Below, one piece after another: positions 51,159-59,986 of a stretch of 64,000 nt of DNA. This DNA comes from Arthrobacter sp. ISL-48 (lineage in GTDB: Bacteria; Actinomycetota; Actinomycetes; Actinomycetales; Micrococcaceae). Position numbers and translations under genes: made by a program. Position 1 is the first letter of the stretch. Each line of letters opens with the position of its first letter. The stretch lies in assembly GCF_018613805.1 (NCBI RefSeq), contig NZ_JAGGPL010000014.1, positions 33,623 to 97,622 of the forward strand. The letters run 5' to 3'. The notes under the pieces were generated by a model that saw only the letters and a list, made by a program, of their open reading frames with translations, did no database searches and was not told where the DNA came from.

Positions 51159-53270
51159 ATGGTTATGCCGCTCTTTGACACAGCTTCCACCATGGATGCC
51201 TCCACGGCGCTTCCACTAGGTGTCAGCGTTCCGCGCCCGCGCTCCGGCAGCGAAAACCCTTCTCAGTCGCCGGCCAACGTCGCCGTCTACGCCCCCGGGG
51301 TGACGAGTCTGGAGATCGCGTACAAGGCTCCCGGCGGCGAATGGCACTGCCAGGCGCTTCCCAATGTGACCCGCGGCGTGCATCACGGGCTCGTCGACGA
51401 TTTTCCCTATGGGTCGCGATACGGTTTCCGGGCCACTTCCAAGGCGGAATCGCTGCCGCTGTCCGTGCCCACGCTGGACCTCGACGACGAGGGCGGCCAG
51501 CCACTGCTGCTCGACCCTTATGGCCGTGCCGTGGACCAGCGGGAGGGATTCCTGACGAGCGTCCGATTGGCCAGCGAATTTGACTGGGGGGCGGACCAGC
51601 GGCTGCGGCTGCCCTGGCGGAACACCATTATCTATGAGGCCCACGTGCGCGGCCAGAGCATGCTGCATCCGGACGTGCCTGAGGAATTGCAGGGCACCTA
51701 TGCCGGCATGGCTCACCCGGCGGTCGTAGAGCACCTCAGGAGCCTGGGCATCACGTCCGTCCAGCTGCTCCCCGTCCATTTCCATCTGGACGAACCGCAC
51801 CTGCAGAATCTCGGCCTGACCAACTACTGGGGTTACAACACCGCAGCTTTTTTTGCTCCCCATCCTGGCTATGCCACCCGCGCTGCTCAGGAAGCAGGCC
51901 CGCAGGCTATCCAGGATGAGTTCAAGGGGATGATCAAGCAGCTCCACGAGGCCGGGTTGGAGGTCATCCTGGATGTTGTCTACAACCACACCGCGGAGGG
52001 CGGCCCTGATGGTCCGGCGCTGAGCTTCCGCGGACTTGGCGAGGACACGTATTACCGCACGGATGGCAACGGCAGATATATGGACACGACAGGTTGCGGC
52101 AACAGCCTGAATTTCGGGGAACCCCGCGTGGTTCAGCTGGTCCTGGATTCGCTACGGTACTGGGTAGACGAATTCCACATCGACGGGTTCCGCTTTGACC
52201 TCGCCGTGACGCTTTGCCGGAACGCGGCAAACGAGTTCGATCCGCGGCATCCGTTCCTCGTGGCCATTGCCGCGGATCCTGTCCTGTCCGACGTGAAGCT
52301 CATTGCCGAACCGTGGGACGTGGGCTACGGCGGCTGGCAGACGGGGCGGTTCCCCGTTGGGTGGGTGGACTGGAACGATCATTTCCGGGACGCCGTCAGG
52401 TCATTCTGGGTCTCCGACAGCGCGGCTATCGATGCTGGCGGCCAGGGCGGGCCGGTGGCGAAACTGGCGGACGCGCTCTCCGGCTCGGCCGGGTTGTTCG
52501 AAGGATCCGGCCGCTCCCGGCTGGCCTCAGTCAACCTCGTCACCGCTCATGACGGTTTTACGCTGAATGACCTGGTTTCGTATGACCGCAAGCACAACGA
52601 GGCCAACGGCGAACAGAACCGGGACGGCCACGGGGACAACCGTAGCTACAACCACGGTTTTGAAGGCCGGACCGAGGACGAGGACATCCTGGCGCGGAGG
52701 GCCCAGTCCCGGCGGAACCTGATGGCCACGCTGATGATTTCCCTGGGCGTGCCCATGATCACGGCGGGCGACGAACTGGCACGCACCCAGCAGGGAAACA
52801 ACAATGCATACTGCCAGGACAACCCGCTCACGTGGCTGGACTGGACGCGGACGCCCGAGTCGCATGAGATGCTGCGCAGCACCAAGCGCTACATCCGGCT
52901 GCGCAAGGAGTTCCTGGCCAGCCAGCCCTATGACTTTCCGGCCAGCGACGGGCAGTCGTATCTTCACTGGTTCGACGCGTCGGGCCAACCCATGTCCATG
53001 GAGCGGTGGAACGATCCCCGCCACCGGGTCATGCAACACCTGCTTGGATCAGACGACGGACCCCTGACGGGGCTGCTGGTGGTGAACGGCACCGGCGCGG
53101 ACGTCAACGTCACCATGCCGCAGTTCGGCGACGATGGAACCGCGCCACCCAGGACGTTCGAACTCAGACTGACCACGTCGCCGCAGCACGAGCTCCGCCA
53201 AGGCAGCCGGGTGGCATCCGGGGAAACGGATGTCGTCGAGGCCTACTCGATGAACATCTACCGCACCTAG
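51159..53270 (+). CDS. glgX: Glycogen debranching enzyme GlgX
   Basis: 703 aa from ATG 51159, with TAAGAT (51146-51151) 7 bases upstream. The N-terminal CBM48-like domain (about 15-120) precedes a GH13_11 barrel. VVYNHTAEGGP, FRFDLAVTL (nucleophile Asp), LIAEPWDVGYGGWQTGRFPVGW (acid/base Glu) and VTAHDGFTLNDLVSYDRKHNEANGE (transition-state Asp) are all present. The domain order and the RKHNEANGE block are characteristic of GlgX. It removes alpha-1,6 limit branches left by GlgP. It converges with glgP, separated by a 70-bp nested repeat. Confidence 0.95.
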   Translation: MVMPLFDTASTMDASTALPLGVSVPRPRSGSENPSQSPANVAVYAPGVTSLEIAYKAPGGEWHCQALPNVTRGVHHGLVDDFPYGSRYGFRATSKAESLPLSVPTLDLDDEGGQPLLLDPYGRAVDQREGFLTSVRLASEFDWGADQRLRLPWRNTIIYEAHVRGQSMLHPDVPEELQGTYAGMAHPAVVEHLRSLGITSVQLLPVHFHLDEPHLQNLGLTNYWGYNTAAFFAPHPGYATRAAQEAGPQAIQDEFKGMIKQLHEAGLEVILDVVYNHTAEGGPDGPALSFRGLGEDTYYRTDGNGRYMDTTGCGNSLNFGEPRVVQLVLDSLRYWVDEFHIDGFRFDLAVTLCRNAANEFDPRHPFLVAIAADPVLSDVKLIAEPWDVGYGGWQTGRFPVGWVDWNDHFRDAVRSFWVSDSAAIDAGGQGGPVAKLADALSGSAGLFEGSGRSRLASVNLVTAHDGFTLNDLVSYDRKHNEANGEQNRDGHGDNRSYNHGFEGRTEDEDILARRAQSRRNLMATLMISLGVPMITAGDELARTQQGNNNAYCQDNPLTWLDWTRTPESHEMLRSTKRYIRLRKEFLASQPYDFPASDGQSYLHWFDASGQPMSMERWNDPRHRVMQHLLGSDDGPLTGLLVVNGTGADVNVTMPQFGDDGTAPPRTFELRLTTSPQHELRQGSRVASGETDVVEAYSMNIYRT

Positions 53271-53272
53271 CG

Positions 53273-53335
53273 GCGCGAACTGGCGGGTAATGACCCCAGT
53301 TCCGCTCTGGATGGTCATCAGCTGCCAGTTCGCGC
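53273..53335. repeat. Nested inverted repeat between glgX and glgP
   Basis: GCGCGAACTGGC (53273-53284) pairs with GCCAGTTCGCGC (53324-53335). Inside it, ATGACC (53290-53295) pairs with GGTCAT (53313-53318) and CCAG with CTGG. It lies between converging genes and may terminate both. The three-tier layout also resembles a dispersed REP-like element. Confidence 0.75.
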
Positions 53336-53340
53336 TGGTG

Positions 53341-55959
53341 CTAGGCGTTGACGATGAGCCCGAGCTCGGCCTTGGAGGCCAGCGCCTCGTGCCGAGGCAG
53401 GACACGCACGGTGTAGCCGAATGAACCGGAGCGGTCGATCACCAGAGAGCCGGTGAAGAGATGGCGCCCGCTGCCCAGGTCTTCCTGCGCTTTCAGCTCC
53501 ATGATGGTGATGTCCGCCAAGGTATCGCTTTCTTCGGCGCGGCCATAGGCAACCTCAACGGCAACGTCATCGGGCGACAGCGTGTGCAGCGCCACGTACG
53601 CGTTCACCTGGAGGGTGTCGCCAATCTGGGGATCTTCGGAAACACCAACTGAGTCCACATGTTCCACGTGCAGCAGCGGCCAGGCGGAACGCACCTGGGC
53701 AGTCCAGGCTGCAAGGGTTCGGGCTTGGGCATAAGAGTCCGCCACTGCCCTGCGGCCCGCTTCCGCCGCCGGGCGGTAAAGGATGTTTACATAGTCGTGC
53801 AGCATTCGCTCCGCAGAAACCGCCGGGCCCAAGTGCGAAAGCGTGTGTTTGATCATGGAGACCCAGTGCGTCGGGACCTTCTCCATTCCAGAGAGGGACG
53901 GACCAGCGGCCCCTGCGTCTTCGGACACTGTAATGCCATAAAAGCGCGGTGCTACCTGTGTTTCCAGGAGTTCATAGAGCGCCGCCGCTTCGATGTCGTC
54001 ACGCTCCTCGGGGGAAGCGCCGTTGTTGGCGGTGGGGATCGCCCAGCCGTTCTCGCCGTCGTACATCTCATCCCACCAGCCGTCCAGGACGGAAAGGTTC
54101 AGGGAACCGTTGATGGCAGCCTTCATCCCGGAGGTGCCGCAGGCTTCCAGCGGACGGAGGGGGTTGTTGAGCCAGACGTCACAACCCGGGAAGAGCGTCC
54201 GGGCCATCGCGATGTCGTAGTTGGGCAGGAATGCGATCCGGTGGCGGACCTCGGGGTCGTCGGTGAAGCGCACCAGGTCCTGGATCATCTTCTTGCCTGC
54301 ATCGTCGGCGGGGTGTGACTTCCCCGCGATCACGAGCTGGATGGGGTGTTCCTTGTGCAGGAGGAGTGCCTTCAGACGCTTGGGTTCCCGCAGCATCAGG
54401 GTGAGGCGCTTGTAGGTTGGGACACGGCGGGCGAACCCGATGGTGAGCACGTCGGGATCGAGCACGTTGTCCGTCCAGCCGAGTTCGGCGTCGGCGGCGC
54501 CCCGCTTCTTCCAGGCGGCTCGGAGGCGGCGGCGCACGTCCTCCACCAGCGCGGCGCGCATTTCGCGGCGGAGGGCCCAGACGTCGGCGTCGCTGACGTT
54601 GTAGGCGAGGTCCCAGCGCCCCATAGCTTCGGCTTCAACGCCAAACTGTTCCCTGGCCAGCTTGGAAATACGCCCATCCACCCAGGTGGGCACGTGCACG
54701 CCGTTGGTCACGGACGTGATGGGCACCTCGGAGTGGTCAAAGCCCGGCCACAGCGCCGAGAACATGCCACGGGAAACCTCGCCATGAAGCTTTGCGACGC
54801 CGTTGGCCCGCTGAGCCAGCCGGAGGCCCATCACCGCCATGTTGAAGACCGACGGGTTCCCGTCCGCGTAGTTTTCCCTGCCCAGTTCCAGGATCCTGTC
54901 CACCGGCACCGCAGGTGCGAGCCCGGCCTGGAAGAAGTGCTGGATCTGGGAAACCTCAAACCGGTCGATGCCTGCCGGTACCGGAGTGTGGGTGGTGAAC
55001 ACCGTGGAGGCCCTGCCTGCAGCCAACGCCTCGTCAAAGCTGAGGGCTTCCTCACCTGCCATGAGTTCCTGGATGCGTTCAACGCCCAGGAAGCCCGCGT
55101 GGCCCTCGTTAGTGTGGTAGACCTCCGGCGCGTCTGTTCCGGTGAGCTCCTGGTAGAGGCGCAGCGCCTTCACTCCACCCATCCCGAGGAGGAGCTCCTG
55201 CTGCAGCCGGTGGTCGCCGCCGCCGCCGTAAAGACGGTCGGTGACCCCGCGTGCGGCGTCGTCGTTGCCCGGAACATTGGAGTCAAGGAGCAGCAGGGGA
55301 ACGCGTCCGACGTCGGCACGCCAGATGTGTGCCAGCAGCCAGCGCCCGTTGGGCAGCGGCAGCGAAACCTGGAGGGGACGGCCGTTGCCGTCCGCAGACG
55401 GTTCGCGGAGCAGGGTCAGCGGGAGACCGTCCGGATCCAGCACCGGATAGGTCTCCTGCTGCCAGGCATCCCGGGAGAGCGATTGCTTGAAGTAGCCGGC
55501 CTGGTACAGCAGACCGACGCCGATGAGCGGCACGCCCAGGTCCGAGGCGGACTTCAGGTGGTCACCGGCCAGGATGCCCAGGCCGCCCGAGTACTGCGGG
55601 AGCACTTCGGTGATGCCGAACTCCGGTGAGAAATAGGCAATGGAACTCGGGGCGCCGTCGCCCAGGCCCTGGTACCAGCGCGGTTCCTCGAGGTACCGGT
55701 CAAGGTCATTCTCGGCGGCCCTGATCCGTTCGACCACCGACTGGTTGACTGCCAGGCTCTGGAACTCTTCACGGCTGACCAACCCTAGGAAGCTGACGGG
55801 ATCCTGCCCGCTTTCCTCCCAGATTCGGGGGTTCAATCCCGCGAACAATTCACGTGTTGGCCGGTGCCAGGACCAACGGAGATTGGTCGCCAACCGGGCC
55901 AACGGCCTGATCGGCTCGGGGAGAACAGTTCGTACGGTAAACCTGCGGATTGCCTTCAC
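53341..55959 (-). CDS. glgP: Alpha-glucan (glycogen) phosphorylase
   Basis: 872 aa from GTG 55959, with TAGTGT (55972-55967) 7 bases upstream. Longer frames upstream are antisense to glgE. The sequence has the short-type bacterial/archaeal phosphorylase pattern (GT35): IAYFSPEFGITEVLPQYSGGLGILAGDHLKSASDLG, VTNGVHVPTWV and the PLP-lysine region EACGTSGMKAAINGSLNLSVLDGWWDE. It releases glucose-1-phosphate from non-reducing ends. It is divergent from glgE across 150 bp. The extended N-terminus (about 1-100) is typical of the actinobacterial enzyme. Confidence 0.93.
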   Translation of the reverse strand: MKAIRRFTVRTVLPEPIRPLARLATNLRWSWHRPTRELFAGLNPRIWEESGQDPVSFLGLVSREEFQSLAVNQSVVERIRAAENDLDRYLEEPRWYQGLGDGAPSSIAYFSPEFGITEVLPQYSGGLGILAGDHLKSASDLGVPLIGVGLLYQAGYFKQSLSRDAWQQETYPVLDPDGLPLTLLREPSADGNGRPLQVSLPLPNGRWLLAHIWRADVGRVPLLLLDSNVPGNDDAARGVTDRLYGGGGDHRLQQELLLGMGGVKALRLYQELTGTDAPEVYHTNEGHAGFLGVERIQELMAGEEALSFDEALAAGRASTVFTTHTPVPAGIDRFEVSQIQHFFQAGLAPAVPVDRILELGRENYADGNPSVFNMAVMGLRLAQRANGVAKLHGEVSRGMFSALWPGFDHSEVPITSVTNGVHVPTWVDGRISKLAREQFGVEAEAMGRWDLAYNVSDADVWALRREMRAALVEDVRRRLRAAWKKRGAADAELGWTDNVLDPDVLTIGFARRVPTYKRLTLMLREPKRLKALLLHKEHPIQLVIAGKSHPADDAGKKMIQDLVRFTDDPEVRHRIAFLPNYDIAMARTLFPGCDVWLNNPLRPLEACGTSGMKAAINGSLNLSVLDGWWDEMYDGENGWAIPTANNGASPEERDDIEAAALYELLETQVAPRFYGITVSEDAGAAGPSLSGMEKVPTHWVSMIKHTLSHLGPAVSAERMLHDYVNILYRPAAEAGRRAVADSYAQARTLAAWTAQVRSAWPLLHVEHVDSVGVSEDPQIGDTLQVNAYVALHTLSPDDVAVEVAYGRAEESDTLADITIMELKAQEDLGSGRHLFTGSLVIDRSGSFGYTVRVLPRHEALASKAELGLIVNA

Positions 55960-56109
55960 CTGCGCCACACTAACTGACAACATGGGCCGCAGGAACTGCT
56001 TTGGCCTTCTTTTAGGTAAATGACCTATATCGCGCAGGAAAGTCGAATCGCGCTGGAGAAAAGTTAGCAGGCTTAGCAATCTCGTTGATTTCTCGCTAAC
56101 GTCGAGCAT
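55960..56109. promoter_or_regulatory. Divergent leaderless promoters of glgP and glgE
   Basis: TAGTGT (55972-55967, minus) lies 7 bases before the glgP GTG, and TAACGT (56097-56102, plus) lies 7 bases before the glgE GTG. The middle is AT-rich (TTAGGTAAATGACCTATA). No operator palindrome is obvious. Confidence 0.6.
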
Positions 56110-58191
56110 GTGACGACTAACTTGGGAACCAGTGCCGCATCCATGCAAAAGCCGAAGGGCAGGATCTTTGACGGTCTGAGGTTTGGCCGTTTTCCCATCA
56201 CGGCCGTGCAACCTGTGGTGGAGGGCGGAAAGTACCCGGCCAAGGCCCTGCCTGGCGAGGGAATCGTGGTGGGCGCCACCGCATTCCGCGAAGGACACGA
56301 TCAGCTGGGCGTGACTGCAGTCCTCCTTGATCCGACGGGCAAGGAGCGCCAGCGCGTCCGTCTGGCCCCGCCCAGGGGGGAACGCGGGATGGGAACGGAC
56401 CGCTGGGAAGGCGTCCTCACGCCGTCGGGCACCGGGAACTGGTCATTCCTCATCGAGGCATGGCACGACAGGTACGGAACGTGGCACCACAATGCCGAGG
56501 TCAAGGTGGGGGCAGGGATCGACGTCGAGCTGATGCTCGCAGAGGGCGCGGCCCTGCTGGGCGAAGCGTCCGACGACGGGTCCCGCAGCGAGGCGGACAG
56601 GGCAACGTTGCGCTGGGTCGCCGACAGGCTGGCGGACGGATCCCTCAGCCCTGAAGAGCGGCTCGCCGCCGGGTTCAGCGACGGGGTGGCGGCCATCGTG
56701 GGGCGCGAGCCCATCCGCGAACTGGTAACAGTCTCGGAGCAGTTTCCGCTGCTGGTTGAGCGCGACCTCGCCGGGCGGGGCGCCTGGTACGAGTTCTTCC
56801 CCCGCTCCGAAGGTGCCGTGCGGGACTCCGCTTCCGGTGTCTGGACTTCGGGTAATTTCCGCACGGCGGCCAAACGCCTTGACGCGGTGTCAGCCATGGG
56901 CTTTGACGTGATCTACTTGCCTCCCATCCACCCCATCGGCGTCCAGCACCGCAAGGGTCCCAACAACACCCTGATTGCCGGCCCCAACGATCCCGGCTCG
57001 CCTTGGGCAATCGGCGCCAAGGAGGGCGGCCACGACTCCATTCACCCGGATCTTGGCACCTTCGAGGATTTCGATGCCTTTGTGGCCCGGGCCAACGAAC
57101 TAGGACTTGAGGTGGCGCTTGACCTGGCGCTTCAGGCCGCGCCGGACCACCCATGGGTGGAGTCCCACCCGGAATGGTTTACCACCCGCGTGGACGGCAG
57201 CATCGCGTATGCGGAAAACCCGCCAAAGAAATATCAGGATATTTATCCGCTCAATTTCGACAATGACCCGGAGGGGCTCTCCGAGGAAATCTTGAGGGTT
57301 GTCCTTCTGTGGGTCAGCCACGGGGTGAAGATTTTCCGGGTGGATAATCCGCACACCAAGCCGGTGTGGTTCTGGGAATGGCTCATCGGTCAGGTGAACA
57401 CACGAGTCCCGGGCGTGGTGTTCCTCGCGGAGGCGTTCACCCGTCCGGCCATGATGCACGCGCTGGGCAGGGCCGGGTTCCAGCAGTCATACACCTACTT
57501 CACGTGGCGGAACACGAAGAAGGAACTGGAGGCGTACTTCACCGAGGTGAGCCACGATTCGCCGGCCTACTTCCGGCCCAACTTCTTCGTCAACACCCCG
57601 GATATCCTCACCGAATACCTGCAGTACGGCGGGCCGCCCGCGTTCAAGATCCGCGCTGCCCTGGCAGCAACAGCCAGCCCGCTTTGGGGTGTCTACGCAG
57701 GCTACGAACTCTACGAGCACGTGGCCCGGCCGGGCGCGGAAGAGTACATCGACAACGAAAAGTTCGAGTACAAAACCCGTGACTGGGACGCCGCAGCGGA
57801 ATCCGGCCGTACCCTGGCGCCGTACCTGACCCGGCTCAACGCCATCAGGCATGCCCACCCGGCACTGCAGGACCTGCAGAACCTGACGGTGCACCAGAGC
57901 ACGGATGAGGCCACCATCGTCTACTCCAAGCACAAGACCCTGGCGGACGGCAGCAAGGACACGATCATCGTCGTGGTCAACGTCGATCCGCACGGTACCA
58001 GGGAGAGCACCGTGTCGCTTGACCTGGCCGCACTGGAACTCGACCCGGAGGACCTGTCGCCCAACGGCGGGTTCCGCGTTGACGACCTGATTTCCGGTGA
58101 GACCTGGGAATGGGGCGAATACAACTACGTCCGCTTGGACGCGCACGTCGAACCCGCACACATCCTGAGCGTGAGGAGATCGCATCCGTGA
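56110..58191 (+). CDS. glgE: Alpha-1,4-glucan:maltose-1-phosphate maltosyltransferase GlgE
   Basis: 693 aa, GTG 56110. The N-terminal domains (about 1-205) precede a GH13_3 barrel with GFDVIYLPPIHPIG, LALQAAPDHPWVESHPEWF, IFRVDNPHTKPVWFWEWLI (nucleophile Asp, donor-site Asn/His) and VVFLAEAFTRPAMMHALG (acid/base Glu). The DNPHTKP block is diagnostic for GlgE. It transfers maltose from maltose-1-phosphate onto glucan chains. The stop overlaps the treS start (GTGA), so the two are coupled. Confidence 0.97.
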   Translation: MTTNLGTSAASMQKPKGRIFDGLRFGRFPITAVQPVVEGGKYPAKALPGEGIVVGATAFREGHDQLGVTAVLLDPTGKERQRVRLAPPRGERGMGTDRWEGVLTPSGTGNWSFLIEAWHDRYGTWHHNAEVKVGAGIDVELMLAEGAALLGEASDDGSRSEADRATLRWVADRLADGSLSPEERLAAGFSDGVAAIVGREPIRELVTVSEQFPLLVERDLAGRGAWYEFFPRSEGAVRDSASGVWTSGNFRTAAKRLDAVSAMGFDVIYLPPIHPIGVQHRKGPNNTLIAGPNDPGSPWAIGAKEGGHDSIHPDLGTFEDFDAFVARANELGLEVALDLALQAAPDHPWVESHPEWFTTRVDGSIAYAENPPKKYQDIYPLNFDNDPEGLSEEILRVVLLWVSHGVKIFRVDNPHTKPVWFWEWLIGQVNTRVPGVVFLAEAFTRPAMMHALGRAGFQQSYTYFTWRNTKKELEAYFTEVSHDSPAYFRPNFFVNTPDILTEYLQYGGPPAFKIRAALAATASPLWGVYAGYELYEHVARPGAEEYIDNEKFEYKTRDWDAAAESGRTLAPYLTRLNAIRHAHPALQDLQNLTVHQSTDEATIVYSKHKTLADGSKDTIIVVVNVDPHGTRESTVSLDLAALELDPEDLSPNGGFRVDDLISGETWEWGEYNYVRLDAHVEPAHILSVRRSHP

Positions 58192-59984
58192 GTTTTAACC
58201 CCCAGGGCTCCGGCCAGCATTTCACCCCAAAGAGCACGTTTGAGCTGAACGCACCGGGCCTTCAACACGATCCGTTCTGGTATCGGAAGGCAGTGTTTTA
58301 CGAGGTGCTCGTGAGGGCCTTCGCGGACGCGAACGGTGACGGTTCCGGCGACTTCTCGGGTCTGATTGACCGGCTCGACTACCTGCAGTGGCTGGGGGTG
58401 GACTGCCTGTGGCTGCCGCCGTTCTTCCAGTCGCCACTGCGTGACGGCGGCTATGACATCTCGGACTACAACTCGGTGCTGGACGAATTCGGCACCATCA
58501 GCGACTTCAAGCGCCTTGTTGCGGAATCCCACGCGCGCGGCGTCCGGGTCATCATCGACCTCCCGCTGAACCACACGTCGGACCAGCACCCGTGGTTCCA
58601 GGAATCGCGCAAAGACCCAGACGGCCCCTTCGGCGACTTCTACGTGTGGAGCGACACGGACGAAAAATACCAGGATGCCCGCATCATTTTCGTGGACACG
58701 GAGGAATCCAACTGGACCTTCGATCCCATCCGCCGGCAGTTCTTCTGGCACCGGTTCTTCAGCCACCAGCCCGACCTGAACTTCGAGAACCCCAAGGTCA
58801 TCGACGCGCTCTTTGACGTCGTCAGGTTCTGGCTGGACCAGGGCATCGACGGCTTCCGGGCGGACGCCATCCCTTACCTTTTCGAGGAGGAGGGCACCAA
58901 CTGCGAAAACCTTCCCGCCACACATGACTTCCTCCGCAAACTGCGGACCATGGTAGACGAGAGCTACCCCGGACGTGTCATCATTGCCGAGGCAAACCAG
59001 CCACCCAATGAGGTAGTGGAGTACTTCGGGACGGAAGAAGAGCCCGAGTGCCACATGGCATTCCACTTCCCCATCATGCCGCGCCTCTATTACGCGCTGC
59101 GCGACCAAAAGGCCGCTCCCATCATCGAAACCATGCACGACACACCGGAGATTCCGGAAGGGGCGCAGTGGGGGACCTTCCTGCGCAACCACGACGAACT
59201 GACGCTCGAAATGGTTACAGCGGACGAACGCGCCGCCATGCTGGGCTGGTACGCCCCGGATCCCCGGATGCGTGCCAACATCGGTATCCGACGCCGGCTG
59301 GCACCCCTCCTGGATAACTCCCGGGCGGAAATCGAACTCATCAACGCCCTGCTGCTGTCGCTGCCGGGCAGCCCATTCCTGTACTACGGGGATGAGATCG
59401 GCATGGGGGACAACATCTGGCTCGAAGATCGTGATGCCGTGCGCACCCCCATGCAGTGGAACCCGGACCGGAACGCCGGGTTCTCCAACGCCGATCCCGG
59501 CAAGCTGTACCTTCCGGTTATCCAGTCGCTTGTGTACAACTACAGCATGGCTAACGTGGAGGCGGAGGCAGCGCATTCGGGTTCCCTGCTTCGCTGGACC
59601 CGGCAGATCCTCAGCGTCCGCAAGAACCACCCGGCATTCGGTCTGGGCGCCTTTAAGCATGTGGAGGCCGATCACGACTCCATCGTTGCGTACCTCCGCG
59701 AACTTTCCGACGACAATACGGCTGGGGCGGACGGCGAATCCATCCTGTGCGCATTCAACCTTTCGCAGCATCCGGTGGCGGCAAGGCTTCGAATCCCGCA
59801 GTATGCAGGGCGCGGGCTGCGCGACGTGTTCGGCGGCCAGCCGTTCCCTGGCATCAGCGAGGACGGCACGCTGACACTGACCCTCGGGAGCCATGACTTC
59901 TTCTGGCTGCGGATCCGCTCTGCGGCCTCCAACCCGGCTTCCCCTTTTACCCAGGCGATGCCCATCCTGTCCATCGAGAACTGA
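58188..59984 (+). CDS. treS: Trehalose synthase (maltose alpha-D-glucosyltransferase) TreS
   Basis: 598 aa from GTG 58188 (AGGAG 10-15 bases upstream). The GH13_16 barrel is clear: DYLQWLGVDCLWLPPFFQSPLRDGGYDISDY, DLPLNHTSDQHPWFQESR, GIDGFRADAIPYLFEEEGTNCENLP (nucleophile Asp) and VIIAEANQPPNEVVEYFG (acid/base Glu). The WFQESR and NCENLP blocks mark TreS. It interconverts trehalose and maltose. In this operon it feeds maltose to the downstream kinase domain, which makes the GlgE donor. The next gene starts 2 bases after its stop. Confidence 0.96.
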   Translation: MSFNPQGSGQHFTPKSTFELNAPGLQHDPFWYRKAVFYEVLVRAFADANGDGSGDFSGLIDRLDYLQWLGVDCLWLPPFFQSPLRDGGYDISDYNSVLDEFGTISDFKRLVAESHARGVRVIIDLPLNHTSDQHPWFQESRKDPDGPFGDFYVWSDTDEKYQDARIIFVDTEESNWTFDPIRRQFFWHRFFSHQPDLNFENPKVIDALFDVVRFWLDQGIDGFRADAIPYLFEEEGTNCENLPATHDFLRKLRTMVDESYPGRVIIAEANQPPNEVVEYFGTEEEPECHMAFHFPIMPRLYYALRDQKAAPIIETMHDTPEIPEGAQWGTFLRNHDELTLEMVTADERAAMLGWYAPDPRMRANIGIRRRLAPLLDNSRAEIELINALLLSLPGSPFLYYGDEIGMGDNIWLEDRDAVRTPMQWNPDRNAGFSNADPGKLYLPVIQSLVYNYSMANVEAEAAHSGSLLRWTRQILSVRKNHPAFGLGAFKHVEADHDSIVAYLRELSDDNTAGADGESILCAFNLSQHPVAARLRIPQYAGRGLRDVFGGQPFPGISEDGTLTLTLGSHDFFWLRIRSAASNPASPFTQAMPILSIEN

Positions 59985-59986
59985 CA

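Noticed and set aside
54346..55629. 427-codon plus-strand ORF
   Set aside because: It is antisense to glgP, which carries all phosphorylase blocks.
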